A stretch of 64,000 nucleotides of DNA from Symsagittifera roscoffensis (GCF_963678635.1 NC_087068.1:9060027-9124026); one strand, 5' to 3'; positions 31,565-44,259 are shown, counted from the first letter of the stretch. The notes: generated by a model not told the origin, from the sequence alone. Made by a program: numbers and translations.

Positions 31565-34500
31565 CTGAAAAATATGAATAATACAATTTTGTCATCCAGA
31601 TGGTTGGAGTTTGTTCACATTGTCTAGTTAAATTTTGTTCACATTATCCGAATGTTACGAAAATTGACATGCGAACTAATTAGACCATGACAAACATATT
31701 TGAGCTTAATGTTTCACCTTGTAAAACCCCTCGTTACCCCATAAAAAGGTGCTTAAAGTGTGGTGGGGGAAAAAGGAAAAATAGCCTTCAGTTTTCATTT
31801 TTTTTAATCCTGTCAAAAAAAAGAACGGATCAAGTTTTATGAAATTTTTATGATTTATGATGGCTATATTTTCGTAAGTTCACCAAATTTTGAGCACAAA
31901 AAATACCAATAGGTATTTTTCGTATTCGTCAGACCCAAATTTTGAAACTGAAATTGTTTGTATCGAATGATAGAAGGACCGAGTGATGGACAAACTTCAA
32001 TCAACCGGAATCGATCAAACTTGTACCATGTTTTTCTTCGCTGAAAGTTTTGCACCGAAAAAATAGACAAAAATTAAGGGAACGTGAAAAATTACTATCG
32101 TCCAGTTATCTGGATATAGGCCCGCTTTACAGGCATCGGTCTTTTGTATGACTGCGTGTTTTCATGTGATAGTTAACGTGCAAAAAAATTTGCGTTCTTA
32201 TTTCACGCTTAAGCGGCGAATTAAACCGTTCCAAATTGAGCGTTCATTATGTGTTTTACCTAGCATGTTTTTTTTTGCATTTTGCTGCATTCTGATTGGT
32301 CGAAAAAACGACCACTATGAGCACTCAAATATCTCCCCCTTTCATGAAAGGTTGAGGGAGATTGTTCTTTAGATCCTTTCGACTAACCATTAAATCGTCT
32401 CAAACTTTTTTTGACAAACTATGGTATTTTGCCTGATAAAATGAAAACTTAAGTGTTGAAAATTGAGCCTTGGATGGAACTTAAAGAAACAAGACTGCTC
32501 GTATCAGGGCGAAGCCCTAAAAATTCCGACTGCCTTTTAAGGTCATTGGAGCATTAATAAGATGAAAAATTTCAATGTAATAATAAAAATAAAAAACTTT
32601 TTTTGAAAAAATTTGAGATTTTTTTCAAAAAAAAAAAACATCCCCCCACACGTCATATTAATAACAAAGTGATAGATTTTGCGCCTATTAACAAATCAAT
32701 TATGGCATATAAGCTTCCTTGAACCAATTTGGAACGATTTCTAAGACGGATTAAATCTCGCTTACGCGTTAATAGCGCGAAATTTATCGCGCGTTAATTG
32801 TCCCAAATTGGCCAAAATAGCAATCTTTAAACCCCCATAACTTTACGAAAAATGATCACAGGTAAAATATCTTTTCAAATTCAAGCTCAAGACAACAATA
32901 GCTTTCGAATGATATAAAAAAAATTCCGTCAAAAAAACGGCTTGTTAAAAAGTCGAAATTTGTCTGAAGAAAAAAAACCCCCCCGAGCACAAATATTCCG
33001 TTACTTTCGTATCGAAAGTCGGAACAACAAGTAACTTGTAAATCATGCAAGTCACACTTCAGCATTAAAGTATCCAACGAGCAGCTTAGCTACATTCATA
33101 ACAGGTTAAAATACAAGTGTCCGAGCGCGATTGATCCCACGAGAGAAAAACGCTTTCGAATTTTTTTTCCAACAAGCGTTACTAAGATACAAAAAACTCA
33201 AAACATAAAAATTATCTTAGTTTCAGCCGAAACATTCAAATCACTTTCAGTTTGTCATCAAATGCACTGTCTCGGGTGACAAATTTTAAATTGCATAGTG
33301 GTGTTTTATGCTGTTGCGGCTAATTGCCTGAAATTAGGTGGCGTCCCTTATTCTGGAGGGACCGAATGCTTTAAATTTATTTTGACGTATTTTCAGCCAA
33401 TCAGAATTGAGTATTCAAAAATCTCATGAAAGTCGCAAAATGAAATCGCAAAGCAAACAAGACTGCTCGTATCAGGGCGAAGCCCTGAATGTTCCGACTG
33501 CCTTTTAAGGTTTATGGAGCAGCAATAACATTAAAAAATTCAATGAAATAAAACAAAATGAAAAAAAAATTTCTAAAATTTGAAATTTTTTATGAAAATC
33601 ATCCCCCCATGCGCCATATAAAGTACAAAAGGATAGATTTCGCTCCTTGTAACAAACCAATTACGGCAAATTAGCTTCCTTCAACGAATTTGGAACGATT
33701 TCTAAGACGGGTTAAATCTCCGCTTACACGTTAATAACGCGAAATATATCGCGCGTTAATTGTCCCAAATTGGCCAAAATGGCAATCTTTAAACCCCCGT
33801 AAGTTTACGAATAATGATCACAGGTGAAATATCTTTTCAAATTTGAGCTCAGGACAACAATACCTTTCGAATGATATAAAAAAATTCCATCAAAAATGGC
33901 TAGTTAAAAAGTCGAAATTTGTCTGAAGAAAAAAAAAACCCACCCCGAGCACAAATATTCCGTTACTTTCGTATCGAAAGTCGGAACAATAAATCCAGGC
34001 CATTATTGTTAATATTGATTGATTAGATAATTAGCAGATGAATTAAAATAACGCCGGATTGAAGGTGGATTGGAACAATTTTAATATTTCTAGGATACCG
34101 AATTACGAAAAATGGAAAAACAATAACTTAATTTATCATACCTGAACCTATTATATCTGCATATATCATCCCCCCACACCCCATATAAAGGATAGAATTC
34201 GCTCCTTGTAACAAATTAATTATGGCAAATAAGCTAAGATAAGCTAAGCAACCAATTTGGAACTATTTATAAGACGAATTAAATCTCCGCTTACGCGTTA
34301 ATAGCGCGAATTATATCGCGCGTTAATTGTCCCAAATTGTTCAAAATGGCCAAAATGGCAATCTTTAAACCCTAATAACTTTACAAAATTGATCACAGGA
34401 AAGTAACGGAATTTCGATTACAAAAATGGCTTTCAAATGATATAAAAAAATTTTGTCAAAAATGGCTAGTTAAAAAATCGAAATTTGTCTGAAGAAAAAA

Positions 34501-37500
34501 AACCCACCCCGAGCACAAATATTCCATTACTTTCGTATCGAAAGTCGGAACAATAAAATATTTTCTCGTGAGTGGAAACAAGCCAGGGCTATGATTTAAA
34601 CAAGCACAAAAAGCACTATTCATTCCAATTTATGAATAGCAAATTCAAAACAAATGTGGTTCATATTTTTGTGTGAGATGATTGAAGGGAGAGGAAAAAA
34701 GAGCGTGAATAAGAGAAGGATTGAAAATCAACTCGGATCGAGGTTTCGACTTAAGGCTTCGATCGAAGTAATCGAACGGGATGTCACAGTTTGACGTAAA
34801 TTACATTGTCGCGCAAGGTCTATGGGATATTGTTAACTATTCACACCCCCGCCCTAGCCCTATTGCAATAGGAGGGGGGGGGGGGGGGGGGGTAGCTAAC
34901 AGGTTACAAAATTCCTAATTCCTATATGCTGAACTGTTTAGTTCTTTCTTTATAGAGGGGGGGGGGACATTCGTTACAAGGTAGCATAGGGGGGGGGGGG
35001 GGGGGGGGGGAATACTTAACAAAATCCGATCTATGGTCTAACTAAAAGTCAAACTGAGTCGAAATGAGTGGAAAAACAAAGTTCGATTGAGTTGAAACAA
35101 ACTACCGTAACTAGACCTTCAAATGCAGCTTTGACATCGTCGGCGTCTGGGTTGTTGGACTGGGAGGGTTCGGCACAGTAAATGGCAGATGCTTGAGCGG
35201 ATCCGAAATCCCCGTCTATTCCACACGTAGATGAGGGTTTGCTGTCTATTTTAGCCAGTCTGTTCAAAACGTTCTTGAGAAATACAGAAACAATTTACTT
35301 TTCTGCGAACATTTTCAATGTTTTCGTGGGGCAAAAAAAAATTGTATGGTAAAAAAAAGAAAATTTTGAAAACATTTCTTTTCTATACCTGGGAATATAG
35401 TCCAAGCATTTAGCCGTAAGGTAGCGCAGAAGCATTACGCATATAGACAGTTAACAATTGAAAAAAAAATCAAATTGCATAACCTTAAACTTCCTCTTAT
35501 TATGAAAAAACTTTATGACTGGTTGAAAAGCCGGGTACGTAGAAGCAGGAGTTAAGCGGAACTAAGGTTTGATCGAGGGGGTCTTTCTCGGATGCGCCCC
35601 TCCCTCAGCGATTCGAAAACCCCTGCCGACCCAAAGGGTCCCCCTTGTACTATTTTGAGATATCCAGTTCTGGATGACTGACCTAAACATTTTTTGAAAG
35701 GCGCCTTTGGCGTCAATATATACTAATTTTGAGGGGGAGAGGGCAATTTTTTGGTCGAAAATTTCCAAAAAGTGCATAATAAAGTTTTTTGAAAAACTTG
35801 CCTGCGGCACAAAAAGTTTGGTCAATATAGGGTCTTTATACTGATTTGGGAGAGCTCAGAAAATCAATTTGGTCGACCTAAAAAAAGTTCGAGAAAATTT
35901 TTTTCGAAACCCCCCCCCCCCAACTCCTAGATCCGCGCCGGATAAAGACCCTAATTTGACCACACTTTCTGCGCCGCACGTAAATTTTTAGGTTTGGCCG
36001 ACAAAAAGGAGTGCGCTGGAGTTTCATGGATAATAACAGTCACATTTGAGGTTCATTGTTTGTGTCTATTGAAGAAAAAAAATACTCAATTTTAATTTAA
36101 AATAGAATATATTGCTTTTGTTCAAAAATGCAATTAAGATTTTTAAAAAGATAATTACAATCGATTATTTTTCACTTTTATGGAGAATATCCAGGAAAAT
36201 CATAAAAAATTTATTTATTTTTTCAAAATTCAAATGTGTTGATTATGTTAAAGTTAACACACACAAAGCACAAAGACATTTTCACGTTTTAAACTGAAAA
36301 CTGGTTACCTGCTGTTCATTTTCACAATTTCTGCACTTGATTTTTCATTTTCTGTTACTATATTTCTTCCTTTAAACTGTTTTTAAATTTTATTTAGAAG
36401 CTTCGGGGAAGAAATATAATAAGGAGCAACGTTTGTAGAAACAAGTCTATAAATCTGTTTATGTATCCAGCGTCAGATCTAGGTTTTTCTCGATATTGGG
36501 TTGAGGGGTCTGACTTTTAATAGAAAAAACGAAGATTTTGGTGATTTGGATTTTTAGATCGGCCAAATCGATTCATCTCAAGCTCTTCAAAAAGCTCTAT
36601 TAGACCACTTTTTGACCAATTAAGAACGTAAACCAAGCGCAAAGGATGAAAGCTACCTTTAAAAAGTTGTCAGGTTTTGGTTTCAATGTGTTATCATTGT
36701 ATTCCGCGTCTGAAAACATAAGTTTTATTCAGCAGCACTAAATTCTTCATCGGAACGATCTATTTCTGGAGTTAAAAAAGTTGTTCAAGCTATGTGAAAC
36801 ATGTGAAATATGTGAAACTATTTTCTCACGCTGTTGAAAAAACTCAAAGCTGATGAAAAAACTGGCAATTTCGGACATCGAAGAATCTGTTCAACCCTTG
36901 AAACCAAATTTCGACAATTTTATTGAGACTAGTGCTAGTAATTTGCTTGATTTTTTGCTAAATTTGTGCTGCAATTTGCAATTCGAAGAAAATTTTGTCC
37001 AAAGAGGACAATGAAAACTAAGATAGCAGAAACCTCAAATTGCGCTTATTTTTTGTCCACGAGTTTAGACGCGTGAAAATTTGTTGTAAGCTTTGAGGGA
37101 CGAGTGAGTTCGAAATACTTTTTTACCAAATAGTTACGTAGTACCGTCTTACGTCGTACCGCATCTCGATTTAATTTTAAATAAATTTTCGGATTTTAAA
37201 AAAACGTTTGAAATTTTGTCGATCTTTTTTTTAGGTCGACCAAATTGATTTTCCGTGCTCTCCCAAAGCACTAAAAACCCTTGTTTTCGCCAAATTTTCT
37301 GCGCCGCAGGCAAAGTTTTGAAAAAGGCGTTTTTAGGCACTTTTTGGAAAACGCTTACCAAAAAATCGCGACTTTTCGACGCGCGCTCCTCTCTTAAAAT
37401 TAGCATATATTGGCGCCGAAAGCACAATTAGAAAAATTTTCGGATCTGTCAGCCAAAAATGGATATCTCAAAATTGTTCAAAAGGGGGAACCTTTGAGTC

Positions 37501-37837
37501 GGCAGGGGGTCGAATCCCTGAAGAGAACGTCCAACTTCCCCTATATCCGCCTCTGGTTTCCAGTCAGAAAGACAATTTTTAAAACACTTGGATGGTGTCA
37601 GCTTTAGATGCGAATACTTTCTTAAGCAATCCAAATCAAAAAGACCTATAAAAGTAATACCAAATCAAAGAGACCTACCCTTTTCATTTGATTCAGTGTA
37701 TAGTCGTCATCTCCCCATTTTTTATTCCTGAAAACTGTTTCTCTGATAAGGGCTTTCACCATCCGAGTCATGTCATGCAAAGCCCAACTACACCAGAACA
37801 GAACCATAAAATTAACCAAGAACAAATAAACGTTCAT
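30516..37837 (-). CDS. three-exon gene for a secreted, furin-type-processed proprotein
   Basis: Exon 1 is 37837-37679, exon 2 35273-35117 and exon 3 31564-30516; the phases agree (0, then 1). All junctions are GT-AG: AGG/GTAGGT, CTCAAG/AAC, GAAG/GTCTAG and TTTTTCAG/TT. The predicted protein is about 454 residues. It has a signal peptide (residues 1-19, FLVNFMVLFWCSWA core), then two Cys in exon 2, a Cys pair at the start of exon 3, a long Pro/Ser/Asp/Lys-rich repeat region, and two furin-type sites RQKR-S (codons 30935-30924) and REKR-A (30815-30804). After these come a Cys-containing C-terminal peptide region. I recognise no family; a processed secreted factor or extracellular matrix protein would fit. 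The end may instead be spliced at a donor-like GTGAAA near 30624, and an AATAAA on the minus strand lies near 30200. Intron 2 holds three Helentron-like copies, and intron 1 holds an inverted repeat pair. Confidence 0.65.
32488..33026 (-). mobile_element. Helentron-like element, copy 2
   Basis: 539 bp, full length, reverse orientation. It starts AACAAGACTGCTCG with hairpin CAGGGC-GAA-GCCCT and ends CTTTCGTATCGAAAG-TCGGAACA. It lies in intron 2 of the secreted-protein gene. Confidence 0.78.
33456..33988 (-). mobile_element. Helentron-like element, copy 3
   Basis: 533 bp, full length, same orientation as copy 2 and 429 bp from it. Both hairpins and the asymmetric AGTCGGAACA/TGTTCCGACT pair are intact. 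Confidence 0.8.
34165..34552 (-). mobile_element. Helentron-like element, copy 4, truncated
   Basis: 388 bp. It keeps the TGTTCCGACT end (34552 side) and the CGCGC palindromic middle but lacks the CAGGGC hairpin end. It is the third same-orientation copy in this intron. Confidence 0.75.
34874..35010. repeat. three poly-G runs (19, 10 and 22 G)
   Basis: Runs at 34874-34892, 34957-34966 and 34989-35010 in an otherwise AT-rich intron, close to exon 2 of the secreted-protein gene. The gene's transcript would carry them as poly-C. Lengths may be unreliable in the assembly. Confidence 0.8.
35117..35273 (-). CDS. exon 2 of the secreted proprotein gene
   Basis: 52 codons plus one base. The GC content is much higher than in its flanks. 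It encodes KIDSKPSSTCGIDGDFG and AIYCAEPSQSNNPDADDV, with two Cys. The acceptor TTCTGTATTTCTCAAG is strong; the donor GAAG/GTCTAG was chosen because its phase fits exon 3. Another donor 11 bases on would not. Confidence 0.65.
35560..35890 (+). repeat. dispersed repeat, left arm of an inverted pair
   Basis: Matches the reverse complement of 37225-37560 in order: CTGCCGACCCAAAGG, TTTTGAGATATCCA, GGCGCCTTTGGCGTCAATATAT, CTGCGGCAC and AATTTGGTCGACCT. It lies in intron 1 of the secreted-protein gene. A C run of 13 follows at ~35910. Confidence 0.6.
37225..37560 (-). repeat. dispersed repeat, right arm of an inverted pair
   Basis: Inverse partner of 35560-35890. About 1.3 kb of AT-rich DNA with no gene lies between the arms (35891-37224). 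Transcripts across both could fold back. Confidence 0.6.
37679..37837 (-). CDS. exon 1 of the secreted proprotein gene (signal peptide)
   Basis: 53 codons from ATG (AACAATGAAC context) to the donor AGG/GTAGGT. The first ~19 residues are a classic signal peptide, with cleavage likely after CSWA. It continues with a charged helix (MTRMVKALIRETVFRNKKW). Confidence 0.65.
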
Positions 37838-40800
37838 TGTTAACAGCTGCTTGCTGTTTAATCTCAATAAAAATTAGAATCCAGATATTGAAATACAGTT
37901 TTCGGATTCGAAAAGAAGAAGAACTCGTTTCTTGATTTTGAAACCAATTTTATGTCTGACCCGCAATTACTTGAAGATGACTCACCTATCTGACATTTAG
38001 CCTGAAACATAAAATTGAGTTTCAAGAAATGAGAAATGATGCAAAACCATTTCTGTGCCATTTTCTACGTTTTTGTTCCGCAAACTCATTTTTACAAAAT
38101 GATTTTCTTTCCAACATTCGTGTTTTGAACATCAAAGTGCTTTTTTTTCAATAAAAACAATTGGCGCCGTCCCTAGGGTTCTAATTAGTGGGGTAATATA
38201 GATACATAATCATCGAATCATTCCAAATATATTTTAAAAAAACTCCTGTTTTTGTATTGCTTTCCTCCGTTGTTATTTTAGCAGGAAGCAATTTGTTACA
38301 TTTTATGGACAGGCTGGGGCGCAACAAAATTCACAATCCTTGTGAACATGCAGTTAGAAAAGAAAATCAAAAAGAAAAAACTGTTCCAAAACCTCATTGG
38401 TTTGGACTTTTCGTCAAAAAAATTAAGATGAGATGGGTTTTTATATCAATTTTAGAATATTCTCTCAGTGCTGGAAAAAAAATGGCATTGAAATCCTTTT
38501 TTTTTTTGCTGATTTTTAACAAGATTAGTTTCTTTATTTCCAAAAAAATTAAACTTTTTTATTTACGTTTTAAAAAATTTGATAAATCTTCTTAACAAAC
38601 AATTACGCCCCCCCCCCCACTCAACCCTATGGAATTTACAAAAGAATTGAGATTTAACAAGTCTTAATTTTTTGAATCAGAGGATCATTAAAAAAACTCT
38701 CGGTATGTAAATTTTTTTCTGTTTCAAAACTCTTGATTGTAATTGCAATAAATTGTACTTTAATTTTGTCCAGTTTACTTTCTGATTTTCAATTTCACTA
38801 ATTCTACTACTGAATATAAAACGAGAGCTTTTTCATCTCAAAAAACAGCAATTAATTTTGACCAGCTGTTGATTGCTGTTTTTTACAATGGAAAAGCCGA
38901 AATGGAAAGGCTGAAATTGTTTTTCGAAATGAAAAAGAAGGGTTAAATTTCAAATGCAATTATTCAAATTGAACAAAGAAATGCCCAAAAATTGGCAATT
39001 TTTCTGATGTGAAATTAATCATCAAGAAGTATACATGTTGAAATCAAAAGCCAGGGCAGAAACCTTTTGAAAATAAAGTTCTGTTTTTTCAAAGTTATAC
39101 CAAAAAAAATTCCAAATTAAATTCAAAAAAAAATGTGGAATTGTAAACTTGACAAATTTGAAATTTTTTAGCATCGAATAAAACAATGGGTAGAGTCAAA
39201 TTTATTGAAATACAAAAAAAGATGAGTTTTAATAGTTCTTAGTTTTTTCTAGTCTTTGAAGAAATTATAAAATACATGGTAACAAATATAAACCATTTCA
39301 AGACGTTTCAGAGAATGCTTAACCCAATTTTTTCTCGTTTAGCGGGGAGGAACTATGGCATAGAGAGATAGGTGGATTATACTCCGCCAGTTTTTATGAC
39401 TTCATAAAACTTGCATAGAGTCTATTGGCTCAGTCAAAATTTGGATTCTAAATAAAACTCCAGGAAACACAGGTCTGTATTTTTTGCTATTCAAATTCAG
39501 CGAACAGTTGAATGGAATGTTTCTCGTCATTTTAAGATAATTTTTCCAGTGTTTAAGAATAAAAAGTCTGCTAGCATAATGGCTGCGTGTTCCTTCACTT
39601 TGAAATTTTGTGTAGAAACTATTTTAAAAAAATAATAATTTCTTTTCTTCTTTGTTTTGCTGCAATGAAAACTGTGGTCAAATGTTTTTAAGTTTCCTTG
39701 CGAAGCGACTGGCTCCTTAAACATTTCAAAAAATTTGTTTTTATCAAGTAGGATAAAATATTGCAACAACTGGTTAAATTCCGGCAACCTAAATTTTTAA
39801 ATTAAATCTTAGCAGCAGTGATCGTAGTACTACCTAATACTAAGTATATCGTAATACTCCTTGTGATTGCAGCTAGGCCAAGTTGAGGTCAGAGTCTTGA
39901 AGATGAATACCTCTGGTTGATCTCAGGCAGAGTTGCTAGCTTTAATTGACATTTTGATTTAAACTTTGTTAGGTGGCTTGTGATTCTGCTGGAACTCATT
40001 TTTTGTAAACTTTTCAGAACTCTGTACTTGCTGAAACGTGCTGTCTTCAAAATTTTATTCATTTCTTAAGCTTGCTGTTGTTATCTATTAAGCATATAAA
40101 GCTATTGTTGCACTTGTTTCCGCTATTCGCTGCAGATAGAATTGTTCCGCTATAAGCTTCAGATATAATTGTTTGTAAATATTTAAAATAACTTTTCGAT
40201 TAAGGTTGCTTTTCTTCTAGCCATTTAAAAAATGGGGAGGAATTTTGTACTCGGTTGTGTTTTAGTTTGTTTCTGTATTTTTCTTTTTTCCACGCGAAAT
40301 GAGGTACCATAAATAACCATCGGAATGAGTTGAGTTATTTATAATAAAAAGGAGCCCCCTTAGTCATAATTTGAACGAAATTAAAATATTTCAAAAATTA
40401 GGCTAACCATTATTTCCAAAAATTCAAACAAAGTCTGCAAATAAATTTGAAAAAATCTGTGAAATTAAAAAAAAAATTTTAACGACTTTTTTTTCGTGTT
40501 TCTTTAGTCTTGTTCGGCAAAAACTGTTTTCCAATTGGCCTATTTGACTATGTCTATTAAATATGCCTAAATTCTGTTGTTTTGCTCATATCTTTTTATG
40601 ACACCACACAGAAAAATTTTGATTTTTTTGAAGACTATAATCGGAACGTTCTGTGCTATTTGCCCAGTAACCGGCTAACCTTGTTAATATTGGCATCGGT
40701 TCAAAATCAAACAATTTAACCTATTCCCTGACAATTACGCCATGTTGGAGAATGTAGATGGGGATAAAACGAAAAAACTTTTTGTTAACTAGTATCGGGA

Positions 40801-41770
40801 AATGAGTTATTTGTTTATGAATTTTTGAATTTATGATTTTTTTTGGAGTTTTTGGAAAGTAACGAAAACTAGTAATTAGCAACCTTTTTTTGCGAAAAAA
40901 TTTTAAGTGTTTTTCGCTTATTTCATCCCAATTTCATCACAAAGTATTGAAAGCAAAAATATTGAAGGTTTATTTAAGTTTGAGTTTGAGTTCCTTTTGT
41001 GCCGCTACAATAGAAGAATATGTAAATAAAATCACAAGGGAAAAATCACGAGCCGTAGATTTTTTTAGGAGTTGCCCTGGATAACTTTAGATAAAGTTAG
41101 AGAGAAGAATTAAGCTATTTCACCTTTATTTGCCAACGATCAGTTCAAAAAAAGTTCTGAATGTTCGTTTATGAATAGTTTATTCAGTTGATTGCATATC
41201 GGAGTCACAGTTTTTTTTTCACATTATTTCTAAAACTTCAGGAAAGAGTTTGTTTGAAGACAATTTTTTGAATAAATTTACAATTTTATAAAATAATTTT
41301 TCCAGAATTCTTCGAGGAACTCCTCATAATTGCTTTTTTAAACCAGACAGATGAGTTAAGTATCAATATCTTACTCCTTTCGTCAGTAACCGGTTGAGAA
41401 ATTGTCATATGGTTGCAACACTTGTGGCATGACGCAAAAAAAAATTTCGCCCTGATGCGATCATTGGTAGTTTAATTGAGACACTTCAACGGCTAAAAGT
41501 AATTCCTCTCGCCAGCTCCTCAAAAAACCAGTCATGACGTTTGTAGTTGTTAAAATTGAAATATCTGGAGGTCATTTCTCTTTTTATTTATATTTATGGC
41601 AAAAGTTATGGTCTGGATCTGATGCATAGCGGGAAAAACATTCGTCACCACTGACAAGCAAGGGGCGGTCGATTTCCTTTTGTTTTTTACTCTCATTATA
41701 ACCAAAAAATATTGATCACAGTCGGAAAAAATTATTTTGCATCAAAATATCAACCAATGCTTGAATCGAT
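37838..41770. other. AT-rich intergenic stretch with one dispersed repeat
   Basis: No convincing gene. A 112-codon frame at 38257-38595 is Lys/Phe-rich background without a domain. At 40245-40345 there is a diverged copy of the repeat block seen at 27330-27460 and 29290-29390 (core AATAACCATCGGAAT). A C run lies near 38608-38620. Confidence 0.5.
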
Positions 41771-41780
41771 TATCACGTTA

Positions 41781-41961
41781 CGAGGCCAAACTAAGTACTT
41801 TGCGAATTTTTAGTTGATTTCGCAACAACGACGCTCTCCTTTTGTTCTTTTGTTTTTTTATCATTCCGACAAAATTTTAACATGTTTAAAGACTTGTCTC
41901 CGGCTCCTAGAGACCTACACACGAAAAATCATACGCCTATCCAGTGCACAGTTTGGCCTCG
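41781..41961. mobile_element. MITE, 181 bp, TA-flanked (copy 2 of 2)
   Basis: Ends CGAGGCCAAACT and AGTTTGGCCTCG with TA on both sides (41779-41780, 41962-41963). The interior shares CGCAACAA.GACGCTC and the GCCTAT.CAGTGCACAG block with the copy at 259-449. Confidence 0.85.
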
Positions 41962-41969
41962 TAATGTAA

Positions 41970-42902
41970 CCAATGAAAAATAGTTGCTTCATTTCGAAAA
42001 CAGTTATCAAAGTCGAAACATAAACATAGATTTGGAGCTTAAAAAACTTAAACTAACTTTTTTTTTTCGATTGACAAGGAAACATGCCTCGTCCACTATT
42101 TACGCCCTTGGGTTTAAATTTTGGGAGAGATCAACTTTTTCTAGCTGGTTATTTTCAATTGGGAACATTTATTTGACAAGAATAAACATATAAGGTTTCT
42201 AACTCGGCAGAGAGTACGTTATGCCTTATGCTTGAAATATCCGCCTAAAAATTTTAACAAAGTGTTGACATTGAATAATATAACCCTCCACCCACAATTG
42301 TATTCTTTTTTTTCAGGATATTGATCAAAAGTTATACCAAAAAAAAAGCCATGGTGTTTACCTTCTCCATATGCGCGTAAACACCTGACTTATTTTTAAT
42401 TGATTACCTATCACTTTTTATTCCTTAGCGACGAAAAAAATCTTTCCATCCAAATTTTAATCCTGAGAACTACTAATGTTGTTTATTTGTTTTCGTGTCA
42501 CTTAACTGAAGTCTCGGTTGGTGCTTATTGACGTTTATTGATTCAAAAACAAGATCCAATTGGGCAGAATTTGTCAATAATTTCCTTGTTATCAATTTAG
42601 TTGAGATTCTATTTATACGTCAACAACGATAATTTATTTCGAGCGGGTCAAGTTCAAATTTATTTTCCTCTATAATTTCTTTATTCTTATCTGTATAACT
42701 ACATAATTTATGTAAGTGAAGATGTTCTTTGTTTTTCAAATTTTTCTCCTTGACTGGTCTTTTTTCTTGTTACTTTTTTTGTTTTGGTCGATATATAGTA
42801 GAGTTTATTGAGGTAGTTTTTTGCCGACTTTCTTACTTGGGACAAACACACTTCAATTGTGGCGCTAGAGTGATAAGTAAATGTAATAAAAGTTATTTTT
42901 AG
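41970..42902. other. AT-rich, probably upstream or intron sequence
   Basis: No gene was recognised. The end (42887-42902) is a good acceptor, AAAGTTATTTTTAG, for the exon that follows. Confidence 0.5.
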
Positions 42903-44259
42903 CCCTGTGATGATTTCTCAACTTGATAAACAACAACACCCGGACTTAGCTTCTCCGGTTGATGTGTTAGACGGAAATCAAAGCGGGCTGAACACTATAC
43001 CCCAAACACGCCAACAAACAAAAACAGCATCAAATTCAGCTTCATTTTATCAACGTGGGTTGGAAATCGCAACACCCGGAGGTAACGGCAAACAAAATAA
43101 CCCGTATAGCTCTGTTTACTTCACTAATAGTGCAAAACCACATCAACACCATTCCCTTTCCCGCCAGAATCATCCACAATATCCTCTCCCCGAAGACGCA
43201 GTCATTGCTCACTCGTCATCGGCGGCTCCGCTGTTGGGGTCTAATGGTGGATGTCGACCTTCGATTGTGAAGTCGAACACAACGGAGTCGACCTTGAGCA
43301 ATGTGTCAATTAGTTCGATCGACCAGCCACAGATTAGACAGAGGTGAGTGGTTTTTAGTTAAAACAATACATGCTTGACCTTCTGATTTTTTACGCATAT
43401 TTTTTTCTTTATACTTTTTTGTATTAACAAAATTGTTTGAAGTAATTATGCCCTAATGGTAAAAAGAGTAGCCGGTTATACAGTGCATCTGCTAGCACAG
43501 AAGGTTCCGACCACAGTAAAAAAATCTATTGATTTTTTAAAGTTTCTTATTTTTTTGAAGAAGGTGGCAAAACCTTTTGGTGATTCATCTCGTCTCACGC
43601 TCATGTTCACTGCAGATGCTTAACCTTTTTTACCACGCGACAGTAGAAGACACTAAAACACGATGTTATCAATAATACAGGAAGCATTCACTTGATGATC
43701 AGGCTTAATCAGTCAAAACGGGATCTCACATTGCGCGGATCTTCCACTTTTCCCCATGGTTTGCCCTTTTCTGCTCCTCTCTCTCTCTCTCTCGGTAAAA
43801 TTTGAAAAGATTAGAAAAACCCAATTTATTCTTCAATAAAAAACAAAGAAATTGACAAGACGCTGTTAGAACTAGAAAAAAACTCTTATACTACTTCTTT
43901 TTTTTACCAATCAACCAGTCAACTTTCCGCTGTGCTCATTTCTCCACTTGTTTGTCAACTTTCAACTGATGAACTTGATCTTTTTGTTTGAAGCTACCAA
44001 CCAATTGCTCAAACAAACTAGTCTAACCTAACCCATTTTCTGAATTCGGCATAACTTTGTAATCATAAATGCTTGAGTAATTCATTGTCAACTATCACCA
44101 TAGTTCGAACGTTTCTGGAGTTATAAACTCTAACTAGACATGTTTCATCGCATGCGAATCCTAACTGAACCAGTTTATCTCACTTTTAGCAGATTCCGCT
44201 CTCCAATGCACTGTCCAACTATCCTCTCTAGGAACTGTGATTGGTCGGATAAAGATTAG
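42903..44259 (+). CDS. two-exon host gene or gene end, function unknown
   Basis: Exon 42903-43343 lies between the acceptor GTTATTTTTAG and the donor CAGAG/GTGAGT. It is open throughout and much richer in GC than its flanks. The first ATG in it is at 42910, but the frame is open to the acceptor, so it may be internal. The product is a disordered, Gln/Ser/Asn/His-rich segment (QQHPDLASPVDVLD; NTTESTLSNVSISSID). In phase with it, a candidate last exon 44190-44259 after TATCTCACTTTTAG adds 23 codons ending TAG (RFRSPMHCPTILSRNCDW). I recognise no domain; a disordered tail or N-terminus of a signalling or membrane protein is possible. The first exon is well supported, the second less. Confidence 0.55.
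43776..43794 (+). repeat. CT microsatellite
   Basis: A run of about nine CT units in the intron of the two-exon gene. Confidence 0.7.

Noticed and set aside
38257-38595. 112-codon plus-strand ORF.
   Set aside because: Lys/Phe/Ile-rich from A/T runs, no domain and no splice or promoter context; kept out as background.
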